64,000 nucleotides of DNA from Leucocoprinus leucothites. Its lineage: Eukaryota; Basidiomycota; Agaricomycetes; Agaricales; Agaricaceae. Both the position numbers and the translations under genes were made by a program. This document shows, in pieces, positions 10,260 to 22,700 of the stretch; within the stretch, counting starts at the first letter, position 1; the number at the start of each line of letters is the position of its first letter. Location: assembly GCA_013368445.1 (NCBI GenBank), contig JAACJO010000003.1, forward strand, positions 1,922,001-1,986,000. The letters are read 5' to 3'. Under the pieces are notes generated by a model. It searched no databases. It was not told where the DNA came from and saw nothing but the letters and a program-made list of their open reading frames with translations.

Positions 10260-11159
10260 GTGGTGAGGGTTTGCTGGACGGATTTTTTTTTTTTTTTGCT
10301 AAGGTATACATGTTTTTTTTCCCCGTGATTCATTGGGATTCTTTTCTTGGTCTTGTTTTCTCGCTGTTGATCACTGATTCTCGGTTTGCTGTGAGGCGTT
10401 GAACGTTTCTGATTTTGGCGATCTCTCTTGGTATTGGGTGGATTTAGTTGCGAACATTTCACTTCTTCGGACATGTGTTTTTTTGGGTTTAGATGGATAA
10501 ACTGTTCTCTTCTCTCGCTCCATGTGTTTTCTATGTTTCTGGTGTGTATTGTATAGTGTGCCTAGTGTTTATTAGTAAAACCATTCTGAGTGATATACTG
10601 TGTCTAAGTGGTGTTTGGGCGTGGGATCCTGGCCTCAGGAAAATTCGGCTGTTGGTTGGAAAAGAAGAAGCAATTATAGGCGCTCGTCGTAGACGTTGGT
10701 TAGGGACCTACATGGACCCTTGGTAATACCCTTGCATCAGACTTAGCACTTCCGATGCATAGCTCCAAGGAAATAATATTCTGCGTTTGCCATTGCCAGT
10801 AATTAGCCGGACACTGAACAACTATTATGAGCACGCAACACATGCAAGCCATACACGCCTTGAAACTGAATTTTCGCAGGGGACGATCAGATGTATAAGA
10901 GGCGGGCTCGGCTGTTAGATGATCCATAGGAGATGTTTGAATAGTTTCTGGGATAGAGCCTGGCGAGATTGAAAACCCATGGTTCAGCTATATATATCTA
11001 CCGACCTTTCGGTGCATTAGCTGGTACACCATGAACTGAGTTCTATGGTTATGATCAAACCAATACCCATAATTGCCCAATCTACCTAAAAGAAAACTGA
11101 GCTACTCGTGAAATAATCGTATAAATCGTGTATAAATCATAATCCACACCAGTCCCCTT
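10260..11159. other. Convergent intergenic region
   Basis: 3' flanks of the F-box gene (plus) and MATE gene (minus). Poly-T tracts at about 10283-10297 and 10312-10320 follow the F-box stop. The rest is AT-rich, with no supported gene. Confidence 0.6.
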
Positions 11160-13280
11160 TCAATCCCTTCCTTCCTCCTGCTCGACCAACCTTGTTTTCC
11201 TGTCCATCTCCCTCTCTGCCTCCAACCTCTTCTGCACTTTATCAACTTGACGCTCCCAGTCGGTTGTCAAAGCCAACCAAGTGCCGAGCACTGCGCAATA
11301 CACCAGAGACACAGTCAACCCAATCCAGATACCGTGCAAATCCATCTTGTATTTGAATGCCAGGAGCATACCCAAGGGGATACCGATGATATAGTAGGCG
11401 CTGAGATTGAGGACCGCACCGGTAAGTTGTTTACCTTGTGCACGGAGAATACCACCGGTCACGGCAGCTAAGCCATCGAACACTTGGAAGAGAGCACAGA
11501 GTGGGAGGATTGCGGCGACCATTGAGGCGACCTCTGGAAGATTCGTATGAAAGACACGAGTCAGATAAGAAGCCAATTTAAACATTAGTGTGGGAAAACG
11601 GCCATACTGGGATCATCGTTGAAGATATGCGCCCACGATTTGCGGAACACGATAAACATAGTACTAGGTTCCGGATCACAAGGTCAACTATTGACTCGAT
11701 CGTCGGATATCTAGCAAAAGACACATACCTGGTGAGCGCAGCGATGGCGAGAGCCCCAATTAATGATGTGGCAGCGGCAGCACCGGCTCTTTTTGCCTTC
11801 CGTTCTCCAAGAAGGTTCCCAATTCTAAAAATATGCGAATAAGACCACTGAATTGGAGAAAAGAAGTTTTTTTCGTTTTACCGAACAGAAGTCGCCACAG
11901 ACAGGGCATATGGAGCTTGGAAGGTGGTGGAGGAAGAGACGAGAAGGACACTCTGAGTAGCAAGGGCGACAGGCCCGAGAAGACTGGCACCAAGAGCAAC
12001 CAGCTCCCAGGCCCACCATTCGCTTGCAACCTGACCTACGCCACCTACACCAAGCTGGACGAGAACTCCCAAACCCGTGAACATCCTTCTGGAAATTGGG
12101 TGCCATGCCGTCTTCGGGACAAAGAAGGCACCATAGAGGATGGATAGGAGGGAGACGAGGTTGAAGGAGATGGCAGTAGCGAGCGGAGCCCCGATAAAAC
12201 CTAGTCTAATGGGCTCTGGGCCCCAGACGAGGAGATAGTTGAGGAGGGCGTTTATCGGGGTAACAGCTATGATGATACGGGTAGGAATGGAAAAGAGATT
12301 TTGGGATTGGAAGTACCGACGACTGATGCAGTTGAAGGCATAGGCAGGGAGACCGAGAGAAACCCATCGTAGGTAAAGCGCGGCAAGATACGCAACTTCT
12401 GGTTCCTGCTTGAGTGCAAGCAGGATAGCCTCGGCGTTGAACCAGATCACAAGCGTCGGCTTGGAGGAACTGTCAGATGGGAATATTTGCGTACAAGGTA
12501 ATTGACTCACAATCAAACAAGCCGCCATCACAACACCTGCAGGGTCAGGCTCCGAGGTGAGTCAGGGGTCATGGGATCTATATCTGCACGTACACATTCG
12601 CTGCGCCCAAAGCCCCACAAGTTGGGGCTGGGTAGATGTCCAAGCACTGGGAAGCAAGGTGTCGAGGGCGGACGTGAAGCCTTGAATGATGCTGAAGCCC
12701 GAAACTGAGGCAGTCATGGAGCCGAGGGAAATTGCAGCAAGAGCATTCGTTGAGAGATGTCCGATGGACACCACAGACGCAACAACTAATGTGTATTCGA
12801 GAAGATGAGTACTGGCAAACCGTTAGGATATGGTCACACGACGCAAAACAAAACAGAGAAATAAGCTCACCCAAAAACCGGAAGGGCATATCGAGCCAGG
12901 ATGGGTAGTTCCTCCCTCAACATTTGGATACGATTCTCATCGTCTAAAGAAGGGTCACGGTCGATAGGCTCTTCAATCCTCGGCATCGGGGGCATAGGTG
13001 TGAGGAGGGGGGTGGTCTCCGAGGCGAGAGCATTTTTCATGGAGAGGGTTTCTGGAACACTGTTGTTGATGGTAAAAGTTGAAGTATGGCTGGGGCGACG
13101 ATGGGTAGAAGAGGAGATCGGCATTCCGGTATATCCGCTAGGTGGTGTTTCTAGACTGTTGTCCTCAACCGATTCTTCGGCTACGGATATGTCGTTATAT
13201 TGAGCATAGCGAGACACAAGAGCATAATCTGAGGGAAGCGAGCTTGGTCCCTGGCGATGTTGAGCAGAGGTAGAGTCCAT
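11160..13280 (-). CDS. MATE-family multidrug/toxin efflux transporter
   Basis: A polytopic membrane protein of the multidrug and toxic compound extrusion family, which exports organic cations or metabolites in exchange for H+ or Na+. The start ATG is at 13280 and the stop at 11160-11162, with at least four introns (for example one just after the GCCCTTCCGGTTTTTGG exon end near 12867, and others near 12590, 11880-11825 and 11730-11590). Residues 1-140 form a polar cytosolic N terminus. The membrane domain then begins (STNALAAISLGSMTASVSGFS, LVGLWAQRM) and continues through paired bundles (AYLAALYLRW, PTRIIIAVTPINALLNYLLVW, LVALGASLLGPVALATQSVLL, GGILRAQGKQLTGAVLNLSAYYIIGIPLG), all recognisable MatE features. 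The C terminus is short and charged. The substrate cannot be told from sequence. It is divergent from MDN1. Confidence 0.9.
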
Positions 13281-13706
13281 GGTCAAGAGCAAAAACCAAG
13301 AAAATCGACTTTTAAGCTGGAATTCATTTTTGCGCTGACATCGGGTCTAAATGGGGACAAAACCTTTAAGGGAGACTAGAATCGATTTGATTGCCGCTGC
13401 GTGACAGATCACAGCGGTAACGTCACCAAAATTTGCGATCCTTCTGCTCAAGCCCGCGCTTGCGCTCTCAGCGTTCTTCGTACAGCTCTCCAAAACGCTA
13501 TACATCTCTTATCTCTCGTATCTTGCAAATTTATCGTGCATCCCTTACACACGCACACAAAAAAAAAGTAGAGTAAGGTCGGGGACTCGGTTCTTGTTTA
13601 CTGGTTCCGCGCACTAAGATAGCCGGTCTTTTAGAAATTGGGCAGGCGTTTTCGTATCAGCCCCGTGCAACACGCTTTCCTGAACAGGACGGGAAAATCG
13701 AACATA
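13281..13706. promoter_or_regulatory. Divergent MATE/MDN1 promoter region
   Basis: 426 bases separate the two divergent start codons, so both promoters must lie here. An A-tract (about 13559-13567) and pyrimidine-rich stretches are visible, but no clear TATA box for either side. Confidence 0.5.
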
Positions 13707-16700
13707 ATGCCTCCCACTGTCGCCGAATCACTATGCTCTCCGGTGACAAACGGGTCAGACCCATTCTCAGCGGAATCGATGGCAGCTACAGCAATGCTTT
13801 TCACTTCTCCAAATACTACCGTTTCCTTCGATGCTAGCGCTCTCTCAGACCCCTTGAGACTTAATCTACAAAAACAAGTTCGGAAATTGCTCGAGCTTGT
13901 ATCCTCTCGCTTGAACCCTGTCAGCGAGCAGCTGGTTGGTGCAGTTGATGTGTTGAGTAGCTTGGCGGATGTGACATCTCCCAACCCGAATGCTGGGAAG
14001 GTGCTAGATGCAGTATCACAATGCTTGGTGGCCCCACAACTGGTTGAGGGCATTGTGAGGCTTTTTAGGCCTTTGCTAGTCGACTTATTTGCGCGATGGT
14101 TAGAAAACGACGGAGAGGGGGAAGATGTAAGAGAGCTAAAGTTGATTGTATTAGTATATGTCGTCGAAGTTTTTGAAGAAGTTTTTCCGTGCGTCATTTC
14201 CCCCTGTTCTCGTGCGTTGAGTCAGGTCTAACGTGCTATCCTTTTGTAGAGTATTATCCGAGTTTCTGGTCACATTCTTCCCCCATGGACCTCTCCATTT
14301 TATCACCATCAACGCATCAATCCCATCCTCTCCATCCAGTCTCGAAAGACTCCACCGCCTTTTGCTCGCCTATTTCCGTATTCAGCAGGCCAACAGAGAG
14401 CTACCAGTCCAGCTTCACTGGTCGTTGTCACCCCTAGCTAAGCTCATTTGGTCAGAGGATCACAATCTCAACGACAATGGAATCAAACTTCTTGCAATTC
14501 GTTGTTATGCATATCAGAGTGGAATGGGAGAGGCCGAGAGGGAGAAACTAGAGAAGAAGGTTTTGTCTATGAAAGAGGGTGACGTTTGTTCTATTGACTG
14601 TTGGGTTTCAGATGGAGGGTTTGGGTCCATGGACGTTGACACTGGTACCGAAGGACCTAATGGAATGTTGGACGGATGGGTGTTGCCTCTGTTGGAGGTG
14701 CAGAGAGTAAGGGAAATGAGGGAGGAGATATGTCGAGGCGAGAACGGGCTTGAAGAGTTCTATGCAGTTGAGGAGGGTGATGAGTTACTAGAGATCGGAG
14801 AGAATGATTTAAGGTATGGCTTATTCGTTTTCTGGTATATGGCTCCAGGTTGACTGATGTTGATAGTCGCCGAGTGGCTAATGTACACGGTATTTTGCTT
14901 ATAAGAGAGTCAACATCTCGCCCACTCCCTTCTGCATTGGTACCAACCCCAACATCAATAACTTCTCTCCGTACTCTCGCACTTCACGTATCCATGCGTG
15001 TCCCCACTCTCCTAACGTCCACTCCGTCCGCTGGGAAGGCACTACTTCTCAACCACCTTGCTCGTCTCCTATATCCTGAGACCAAAAGCCAGATAATCAC
15101 AATCCACTTGGCAGATACATCCCTGGATCCCCGTTCTCTCCTTGGTTCCTACATATCTTCGCCCACGCACCCAGGCAACTTTGAGTGGAAGGAAGGTGTT
15201 CTTGTACGAGCGATGCGTGAAGGCCGCTGGGTCATTTTTCAGGATATCGATCGAGGGAGCACTGAAGTCCTCGGGGTGCTCAAACCGCTTGTCGAATCTT
15301 TGTGTCTCGGGAATTGGATAGGCGCACGAGCAAAGTTGGACGTTCCGTCCCACGGAACTGTCACCGCACATCAGAATTTTCTTATATTTGCTACTCGCTC
15401 GACACAACCATCCAGAAACGGTAAATTTGTAGCACCCACATTTTTCGGTGCACACAAGTTTTGCGAGACTATCGTGAAGGCCCCAGAGAGGAATGAGCTG
15501 AAGGAGATTGTCGAGAGGAGATTTGAGAAACTGGCGGGTTGCGCCGCTCGAGCTTTGATTGATCTTTGGGAAGATGTAAAGGATCTGGGCGAAACGGCAA
15601 GCATAAGGAGCGTTGGGCTAAGGGAATTGGAGAAACTGTGTGCAAGAGTGGAGAGGCTACTGTCTACGTCATATCAACCTATGGACATTGAAGCCTCGGA
15701 GGGTCAGATCGTTCCGTTATGGCAGGTGTTCACGAATCCGAGCTTGAGGGAGGAGATGTATCTGGAAGCGAGGGACGTCTTTTTTGGTGCGGGAGCCACG
15801 ACTGCGTCCGCGAAAGCACATCTGGATCGAGTAGCTGCGGTTGTGGGTGAGAAGCTTGGCTTAGATGAGGAAAGGAGGACATGGTTGGTCAATGGGCGGA
15901 CACCTACCCTGGACATGGAGAAGGATGTGAATGGGAATGTGGTTGGTATTTCTGTGGGCAGGACAAGGCTAATTGCCAAGCAACAGAAGAACATGGCCGA
16001 CTTACCTCCTCCAAGACCATTTGCGATGCATAGGCCTGGCGTATGCTTGTTATCACGTATTGCCACAAGCGTCGCACTCTCGGAACCTGTGCTACTTACT
16101 GGTGAGACTGGTACGGGCAAAACGAGCACCGTTACGCACCTAGCATCCTTGCTTGGCCGCTCCCTTGTCTCACTTAATTTATCGCATCAGACTGAGTCCT
16201 CAGATCTCATTGGTGGCCTGAAACCTGTTGATACGAGGGTGTCTGCTGCGTCGCTGCAGGAAAGATTTTTGGAGTTGTTCGGGGCAACGTTCAGCAGGAA
16301 AAAGAATGAGAAGTTTGAAACAGAGGTCAGGAGAGCGGTGAATGGTGCGAGATGGAAGAGAGTTGTAGGACTTTGGAGGGAGAGCGGAAGATTGGCCACA
16401 GAACGATTGGCTACGAAGATGGCTGAGGAGGCGAGGTTTGTAGTTTACTCTCTTTGTTAGTTGTATGGCAGCTCATACAACTAACAGTCAAATTTTCAAT
16501 GAGCCCGATGCACCCCGCAAAAGGCGCAAAGTCGATACTGGAGGATCCAGTACTGCGTGGGCGGCTTTTCTCCAAGACGTTGATGAGTTCGAAGTGCAAC
16601 ATGTACAAGGCAAGGGAAAATTTGCGTTCGGATTTGTCGAAGGTCCCCTAGTGAAGGCACTGCGTTCAGGCGACTGGTAAGTTTAGGAGCGATGTCGATG

Positions 16701-19700
16701 TATGAAAGATAAACTGACCTTCGACACCAAGGGTTTTGCTGGACGAAATCAACCTCGCTAGTCCCGAAACACTTGAATGTATCTCCGGGTTACTTCACGG
16801 CCCAGCAGCCTCGATCACACTGACCGAACAAGGTTCCCTTGACCCAGTACTTCGGCATCCAGACTTCCGGTTATTCGCCTGTATGAATCCTGCGACAGAT
16901 GTAGGCAAGAAAGACCTTCCTCCCAACATCCGATCCAGATTCACTGAGATCAACGTCCCCCCACCTGATGCTGACAAGGACACGCTTTTGAGCATCATTA
17001 ATCAGTACATCGGGGCATGCGCCGCTGGGGACAAGGGGATCATCATGAATGTTGCTGAGTTCTACATTGCAGTCAAGGAATTAGCAGAGAAACGGCAGCT
17101 GGCAGATGGTGCTAATCATCGGCCACATTTCAGCATGCGGACGTTGGCTCGCGCGTTGACTTTTGCAGCTGATTTGGCAATCATGTATAGCTTGCGACGA
17201 TCGACCTGGGAAGGGTGTTTGATGGCTTTTACCATGGTTCTTGATCCACCTAGTGCAGAGATTGTGACAGGGTTGATGCATAGACATCTGCTCATTGGAG
17301 TGCGGAATCCAAGGTCGATGCTACATATGGAACCTTCTGTTCCTCACGGACGTTCGGCAGAGGAATTTATCAAGCTTGGGCCGTTCTATTTGGAGAGAGG
17401 GGCGTACCCTGAAGATCCGATGGAGGAGTACATCATGACCCCATCTGTAGAGACAAAGCTCGTTGACTTAGCGCGTATCATTACGACGAGGAAGTTCCCA
17501 GTCTTGATTGAGGGTCCTACATCGAGCGGGAAAACGAGTTCAGTGGAATACTTGGCGCGCAGGACGGGGCACCGGTTCGTTCGCATTAACAATCACGAGC
17601 ATACCGACATCCAAGAATACCTCGGTTCGTACGTGTCAGATCCCTTGACTGGAAAACTGGTTTTCAAAGATGGCCTCTTGGTACACGCCTTGCGAAATGG
17701 AGATTGGATTGTATTGGATGAACTAAATCTGGCCCCGACGGATGTTTTGGAGGCACTTAATCGCCTCCTTGATGACAATCGCGAGCTCGTCATCCCAGAA
17801 ACACAAGAAGTGGTGCGACCTCATCCTCACTTCATGTTGTTTGCGACACAGAATCCTCCTGGCTTGTACGCTGGTCGCAAGGTTCTATCGCGTGCCTTCC
17901 GTAATCGGTTCCTCGAAGTCCATTTTCAGGACGTTCCCCAAGCAGAATTGGAGTCGATTCTGTGTCAACGTTGCAGAATCGCCCCGTCATACGGCAAACG
18001 AATTGTCGCAGTCTTCAGGGAGCTGCAAAAGCGACGTCAAGCTGGTCGTGTTTTCGAGAGCAAGCAAAGTTTTGCAACTCTTCGGGACTTGTTTCGTTGG
18101 GCCAATAGAGATGCTGTGGGTTATCAAGAGCTAGCTGACAATGGATACATGCTACTAGCTGAGCGTGCGCGCCGAGCCGATGACAAAGCTGTGGTGAAGG
18201 AAGTTATCCAGTCGATCATGGGTGTGCAGATTGACGAAGACGCACTTTACAACTTACACCAAACCGGCGTAGATATGGTCGATTTTCTAGGCGCTCCCCT
18301 ACCATCAAGTTCAAACATAGTATGGACGAAGGCCATGCGACGCCTATATATCCTGGTCTGCCGTGCCCTCAAGTTCGATGAGCCTGTTTTGTTGGTTGGT
18401 GAAACCGGCTCCGGCAAAACCTCTGTTTGTCAAGTGTTTGCAGATGCAACCGGCCAGAGACTACACGCGCTCAATTGCCATCAGAATACAGAAACGGGAG
18501 ACATTATTGGCGCTTTGCGACCTGTTAGGAACCGCACCACCCTCGAGGCAGAAGCCTTTCAGGAGGCTTTGTCTGCATTAGCATCAGTGGATATCAAGCC
18601 TGCTGATATCTCTTTCGAGTGTCTCTCTACTTCCCTAAGCGATGCGTTGAAACGCTCAACCGACTCCGAGCATTATGGTATATTGATCGACGCTCAAAGT
18701 CGGCTGCTGAGACTTCAGTCCATCTTCGAATGGCATGACGGTCCCCTGATTGAGGCCATGCGTAACGGCGACGTTTTTCTTCTTGACGAGATATCACTCG
18801 CGGACGATTCAGTGCTTGAACGCCTAAATAGCGTCCTCGAGCCTGGCCGTACCATCGTTCTGGCAGAAAAAGGGGGAAGCGATTTTATTCACCCCACTGT
18901 CAAGGCTGTTGATCCCTTCAAGCTGGTTGCAACGATGAATCCTGGCGGTGATTATGGAAAGAAAGAGTTGTCCCCGGCTTTACGCAATCGATTCACAGAG
19001 ATATGGGTCCCCCGTGTAGATGACCGCGCCGACCTGGAAATGATCGTCGATAACCTATGGAAACATGCTGATCTAAAAGCCTATACCCACAAATTGCTCG
19101 ACTACGTGGAATGGTTGTCTGCAAGAATCGGGGATAATTCTATGACGAGCCTCCGCGACATCATTGTAGGTACAGTCCGTGAGTACGCTTAAAACATGCG
19201 CCTGAACCCTTCCGTCACAGGCCTGGGTAATGTTTTCTAATGCTGTTTATGTTCCCGGGGGAGCCAATGCCTTACCATCTGGAGAGATATTCGTAAGTGA
19301 AATGGCTTCTCAGATTGCTGGCGACTCACTACCTCTGTAGGATCATGCAGCTCACATGACATACCTTGATGGGCTGAGCTCATTACCCCAACTATCCGGT
19401 TATTCTCAGGCCGCTCTCTCTCGACTGAAAGTTGAGGCTGTGGCGAAGCTCCATGAAATAGTGCCTTCGAATGAGATCGATGTTCATGGCCCTGTTTTTG
19501 ATCCGACTCGCTACATCCAGCTAGGTTCGTTTTCAATCGCGAGAGGACCTCGTGGGCCACAACACCAATCGTTTAATCTCACTGCTCCCACCTCTCGCAA
19601 TAACGCAATGCGTATTTTACGTGCCTGTCAGCTACCTAAGCCCATTTTACTAGAGGGAAGCCCAGGAGTTGGAAAGACAAGCCTCGTCATGGCTCTCGCA

Positions 19701-22700
19701 AACATATCGGGCCACCATCTCTGCCGTATCAATTTATCAGATCAAACGGATCTTATCGACCTCTTTGGCTCTGATCTTCCTGTTGAAGGCGGTGCTCCAG
19801 GAGAGTTTGCTTGGCGAGATGCGGAATTCCTGAAAGCTCTTCAGCATGGTCATTGGGTGCTCTTAGACGAGATGAACCTCGCACCTCAAGCAGTACTTGA
19901 GGGCCTGAATGCCGTTCTGGATCATCGTGGAACTGTCTATATCCCTGAACTCGGCAGATCATTTACTCGCCATCCCTCCTTCCGCATATTCGCTGCCCAG
20001 AACCCCCTTAACCAGGGTGGTGGCCGCAAAGGATTACCCAAGTCTTTCGTTAACCGATTCACGAAAGTATACGTTGATGAGTTAACCCCAACCGACTTGC
20101 TCCTTGTTGGTCAACATATGTTCCCTCAACTGGACGAGGTCCAACTGCGGGCAATGATTTCCTTTAATGGTCATTTAAATGACGAAGTCGCTGTTCAGAG
20201 GTTATTTGGTCGGCAAGGAACCCCATGGGAGTTCAACCTGCGTGATATTATCCGATGGGGTTGCCTCTTGTCATCGCGCCAGTTCCAGGAGTCTCCTGCG
20301 GCCTACCTCCAGAACATCTACCTTCAGAGATTCCGCACCGACCATGATCGCCGTCGAGCCCAAGAAATCTTCAATAGAATATTTGCAACATCATCATTCT
20401 CTTTCCGACAAGTTCCATCATCATTTTCTACCTCCTCTCAAATACAGATTGGGCATTTCTCTGCCCCTCGAAACAACTACTCCTCCGTTTCTCGGCCAAA
20501 ACACCTCTTCAAGTCCCATATGATAGCTTTGGAAACTCTGGGCGACTGCATCTCGCAAGGCTGGCTTGCCATCGTCACCGGACCACCCGACAGTGGTAAA
20601 TCTTCCCTAGTTCGAGCATTAGCTGATTCCACAGGCAATTCGCTCCACGCAATTTCGATTAACAGCGCTACTGACACCATGGACATAATCGGGAGCTTCG
20701 AACAGACAGATACCCGATCGCAGACGATTGGCGCTATCTGGGATATACTGTGTCTTTTCGACCAGGTCCTCAGATCTTCAGATCACATTCAAGACACGAA
20801 TAACCTGCTTCACACGCATGACTTGCTACACTCTGCGGCTCTGGGTACAATAACTCAAGACATGATTCCGACGTTACTGAATCAGATTTCCCACCTCATC
20901 TCGCAACTGTCAACATATGCCCCCCTGCCTCCAGATATCTCCCGACGTTTGGAGATCCTGAACGGGCCGGTCTCGTCTGTTGGCCGCTTCGAGTGGATAG
21001 ATGGACCCTTGGTTAGAGCTATGCGCCGGGGAGAATGGCTGCTTCTTGATGATGCTAACCTCTGCAACCCTTCGGTGCTTGACCGGCTGAACTCGCTCTG
21101 CGAACATAATGGTCAGCTCATGCTAAACGAGCGAGGTCTTGTTCATGATGCAGTGGAAGCTATCACTCCTCACCCGAATTTCCGCCTGTTCATGACAGTT
21201 AACCCTCAACAAGGAGAATTATCGAGAGCGATGCGAAACAGAGGCATTGAAATATTTCTTCCCCTGGGTCTCCTTCCGAACGACTATCTGGCTGTGCTGG
21301 ACAACCTCCGTCTCCCCCACCCTCTGAATTCCGCTGAACACGCCAACGTCATGTCCCTGAAACTCCAATCACACAGAAGAGGCTTAACAAGATTTGACGT
21401 GAGACAACGAGATATGGTGATCAGTTCTGGGCGACCCCTTGATCAGTTTTCAACTCTATCGAGCGTTGCAGACCGTTTTCCCTTGTACCTAACACCCAAG
21501 AATGAAATAGATCTCGATGCAGCAACTTTCTTCCTATCTCGTACCATCCATCACGCATATATCCCATATATCCGGCGGATATTGGATGCATGCCACTCTA
21601 TCAGTGGGGAAACGAAAGACTATCTTCATTCGGCCATAAACTTCATGTCAAGTCCACACCCTTGGGCCATCGTCAATCACATAAAAGATACCCTAGGACA
21701 AGCGAGGAATCGTACGCCTGAAATCCTTTCAGCACAGGTTGAGTGTTTCTCGTTCCGATAAACACGCACATGTCTTACCATTTAACTAGGCCATGGATGA
21801 TCTCGTCAATGAGTTTTCAAACGGTCCGAGTGAAACAACTGCCAGCGCAGTTCTGGACACCTTAGATTTCCTTGCCGCTGTCTTTCTCCAGACCAGAGTC
21901 CAGAGAATAGACACCTCTCAGTCAGAAATACCAACTCGGTTGATGGAGAAGTTAATACCAGCTATCGAAGCCTTCCTTGTGCAGTTGTATCGACTCGATG
22001 AACATGTTCTCGTTTCACTGTCATCAAATGCCAGTTCTCAGGATCTGACAGTAGGTTCTACCTCCTAAGAAACCTCTCTTAGTGCTGACACTATTCTTAG
22101 GATGTCATCCGTTGTTTATTGAGCTTGAACAAATATGGGCATTATCTTCAGGTCATCTCTACACAAGCCCCGCTTGATCACTCAGCAATTCAGGTTGTTG
22201 CTCGTATGATAGATGACGCACTGAGCCTCGCCCCTGATCAAGTTCATCCGCTGAGGCTTCACGCAAAGCATCTGCAAGACGTTGCCTCCCTCTCATCCGA
22301 GATCGGTCTTGTGGAACTGTGGTCGCACTGGAAGTTCAGCGACCTAATCGTGAACTCAGGAGTTAGTAACGTTCAGCACGATGACCTTGGCGATTTTTAT
22401 AACAACCCAGCTATCGGGCAAGGTAGGACAGTTCGTTCAATTGGTCATGCCTCTCTACCTAATACAGGATATTCAGATCTGAGGCGGCAGGCTTTACGGC
22501 TTTTGTCGCTAGCACCATTCACTACCCACTCCCCTGCACATAGATTAGAACTAGAGAAGATAATCTCCGGGCTGCCAAAAGTAAGGGACAAGCCAGTTCA
22601 GTCCTACACTAGCCTAATGAAATATCAATAGCGAGCGACGAAGGAACCGGACCCCTACAAAGGGGTGGGTGTGACTCTTAACAACTTGATACTCACCAAC

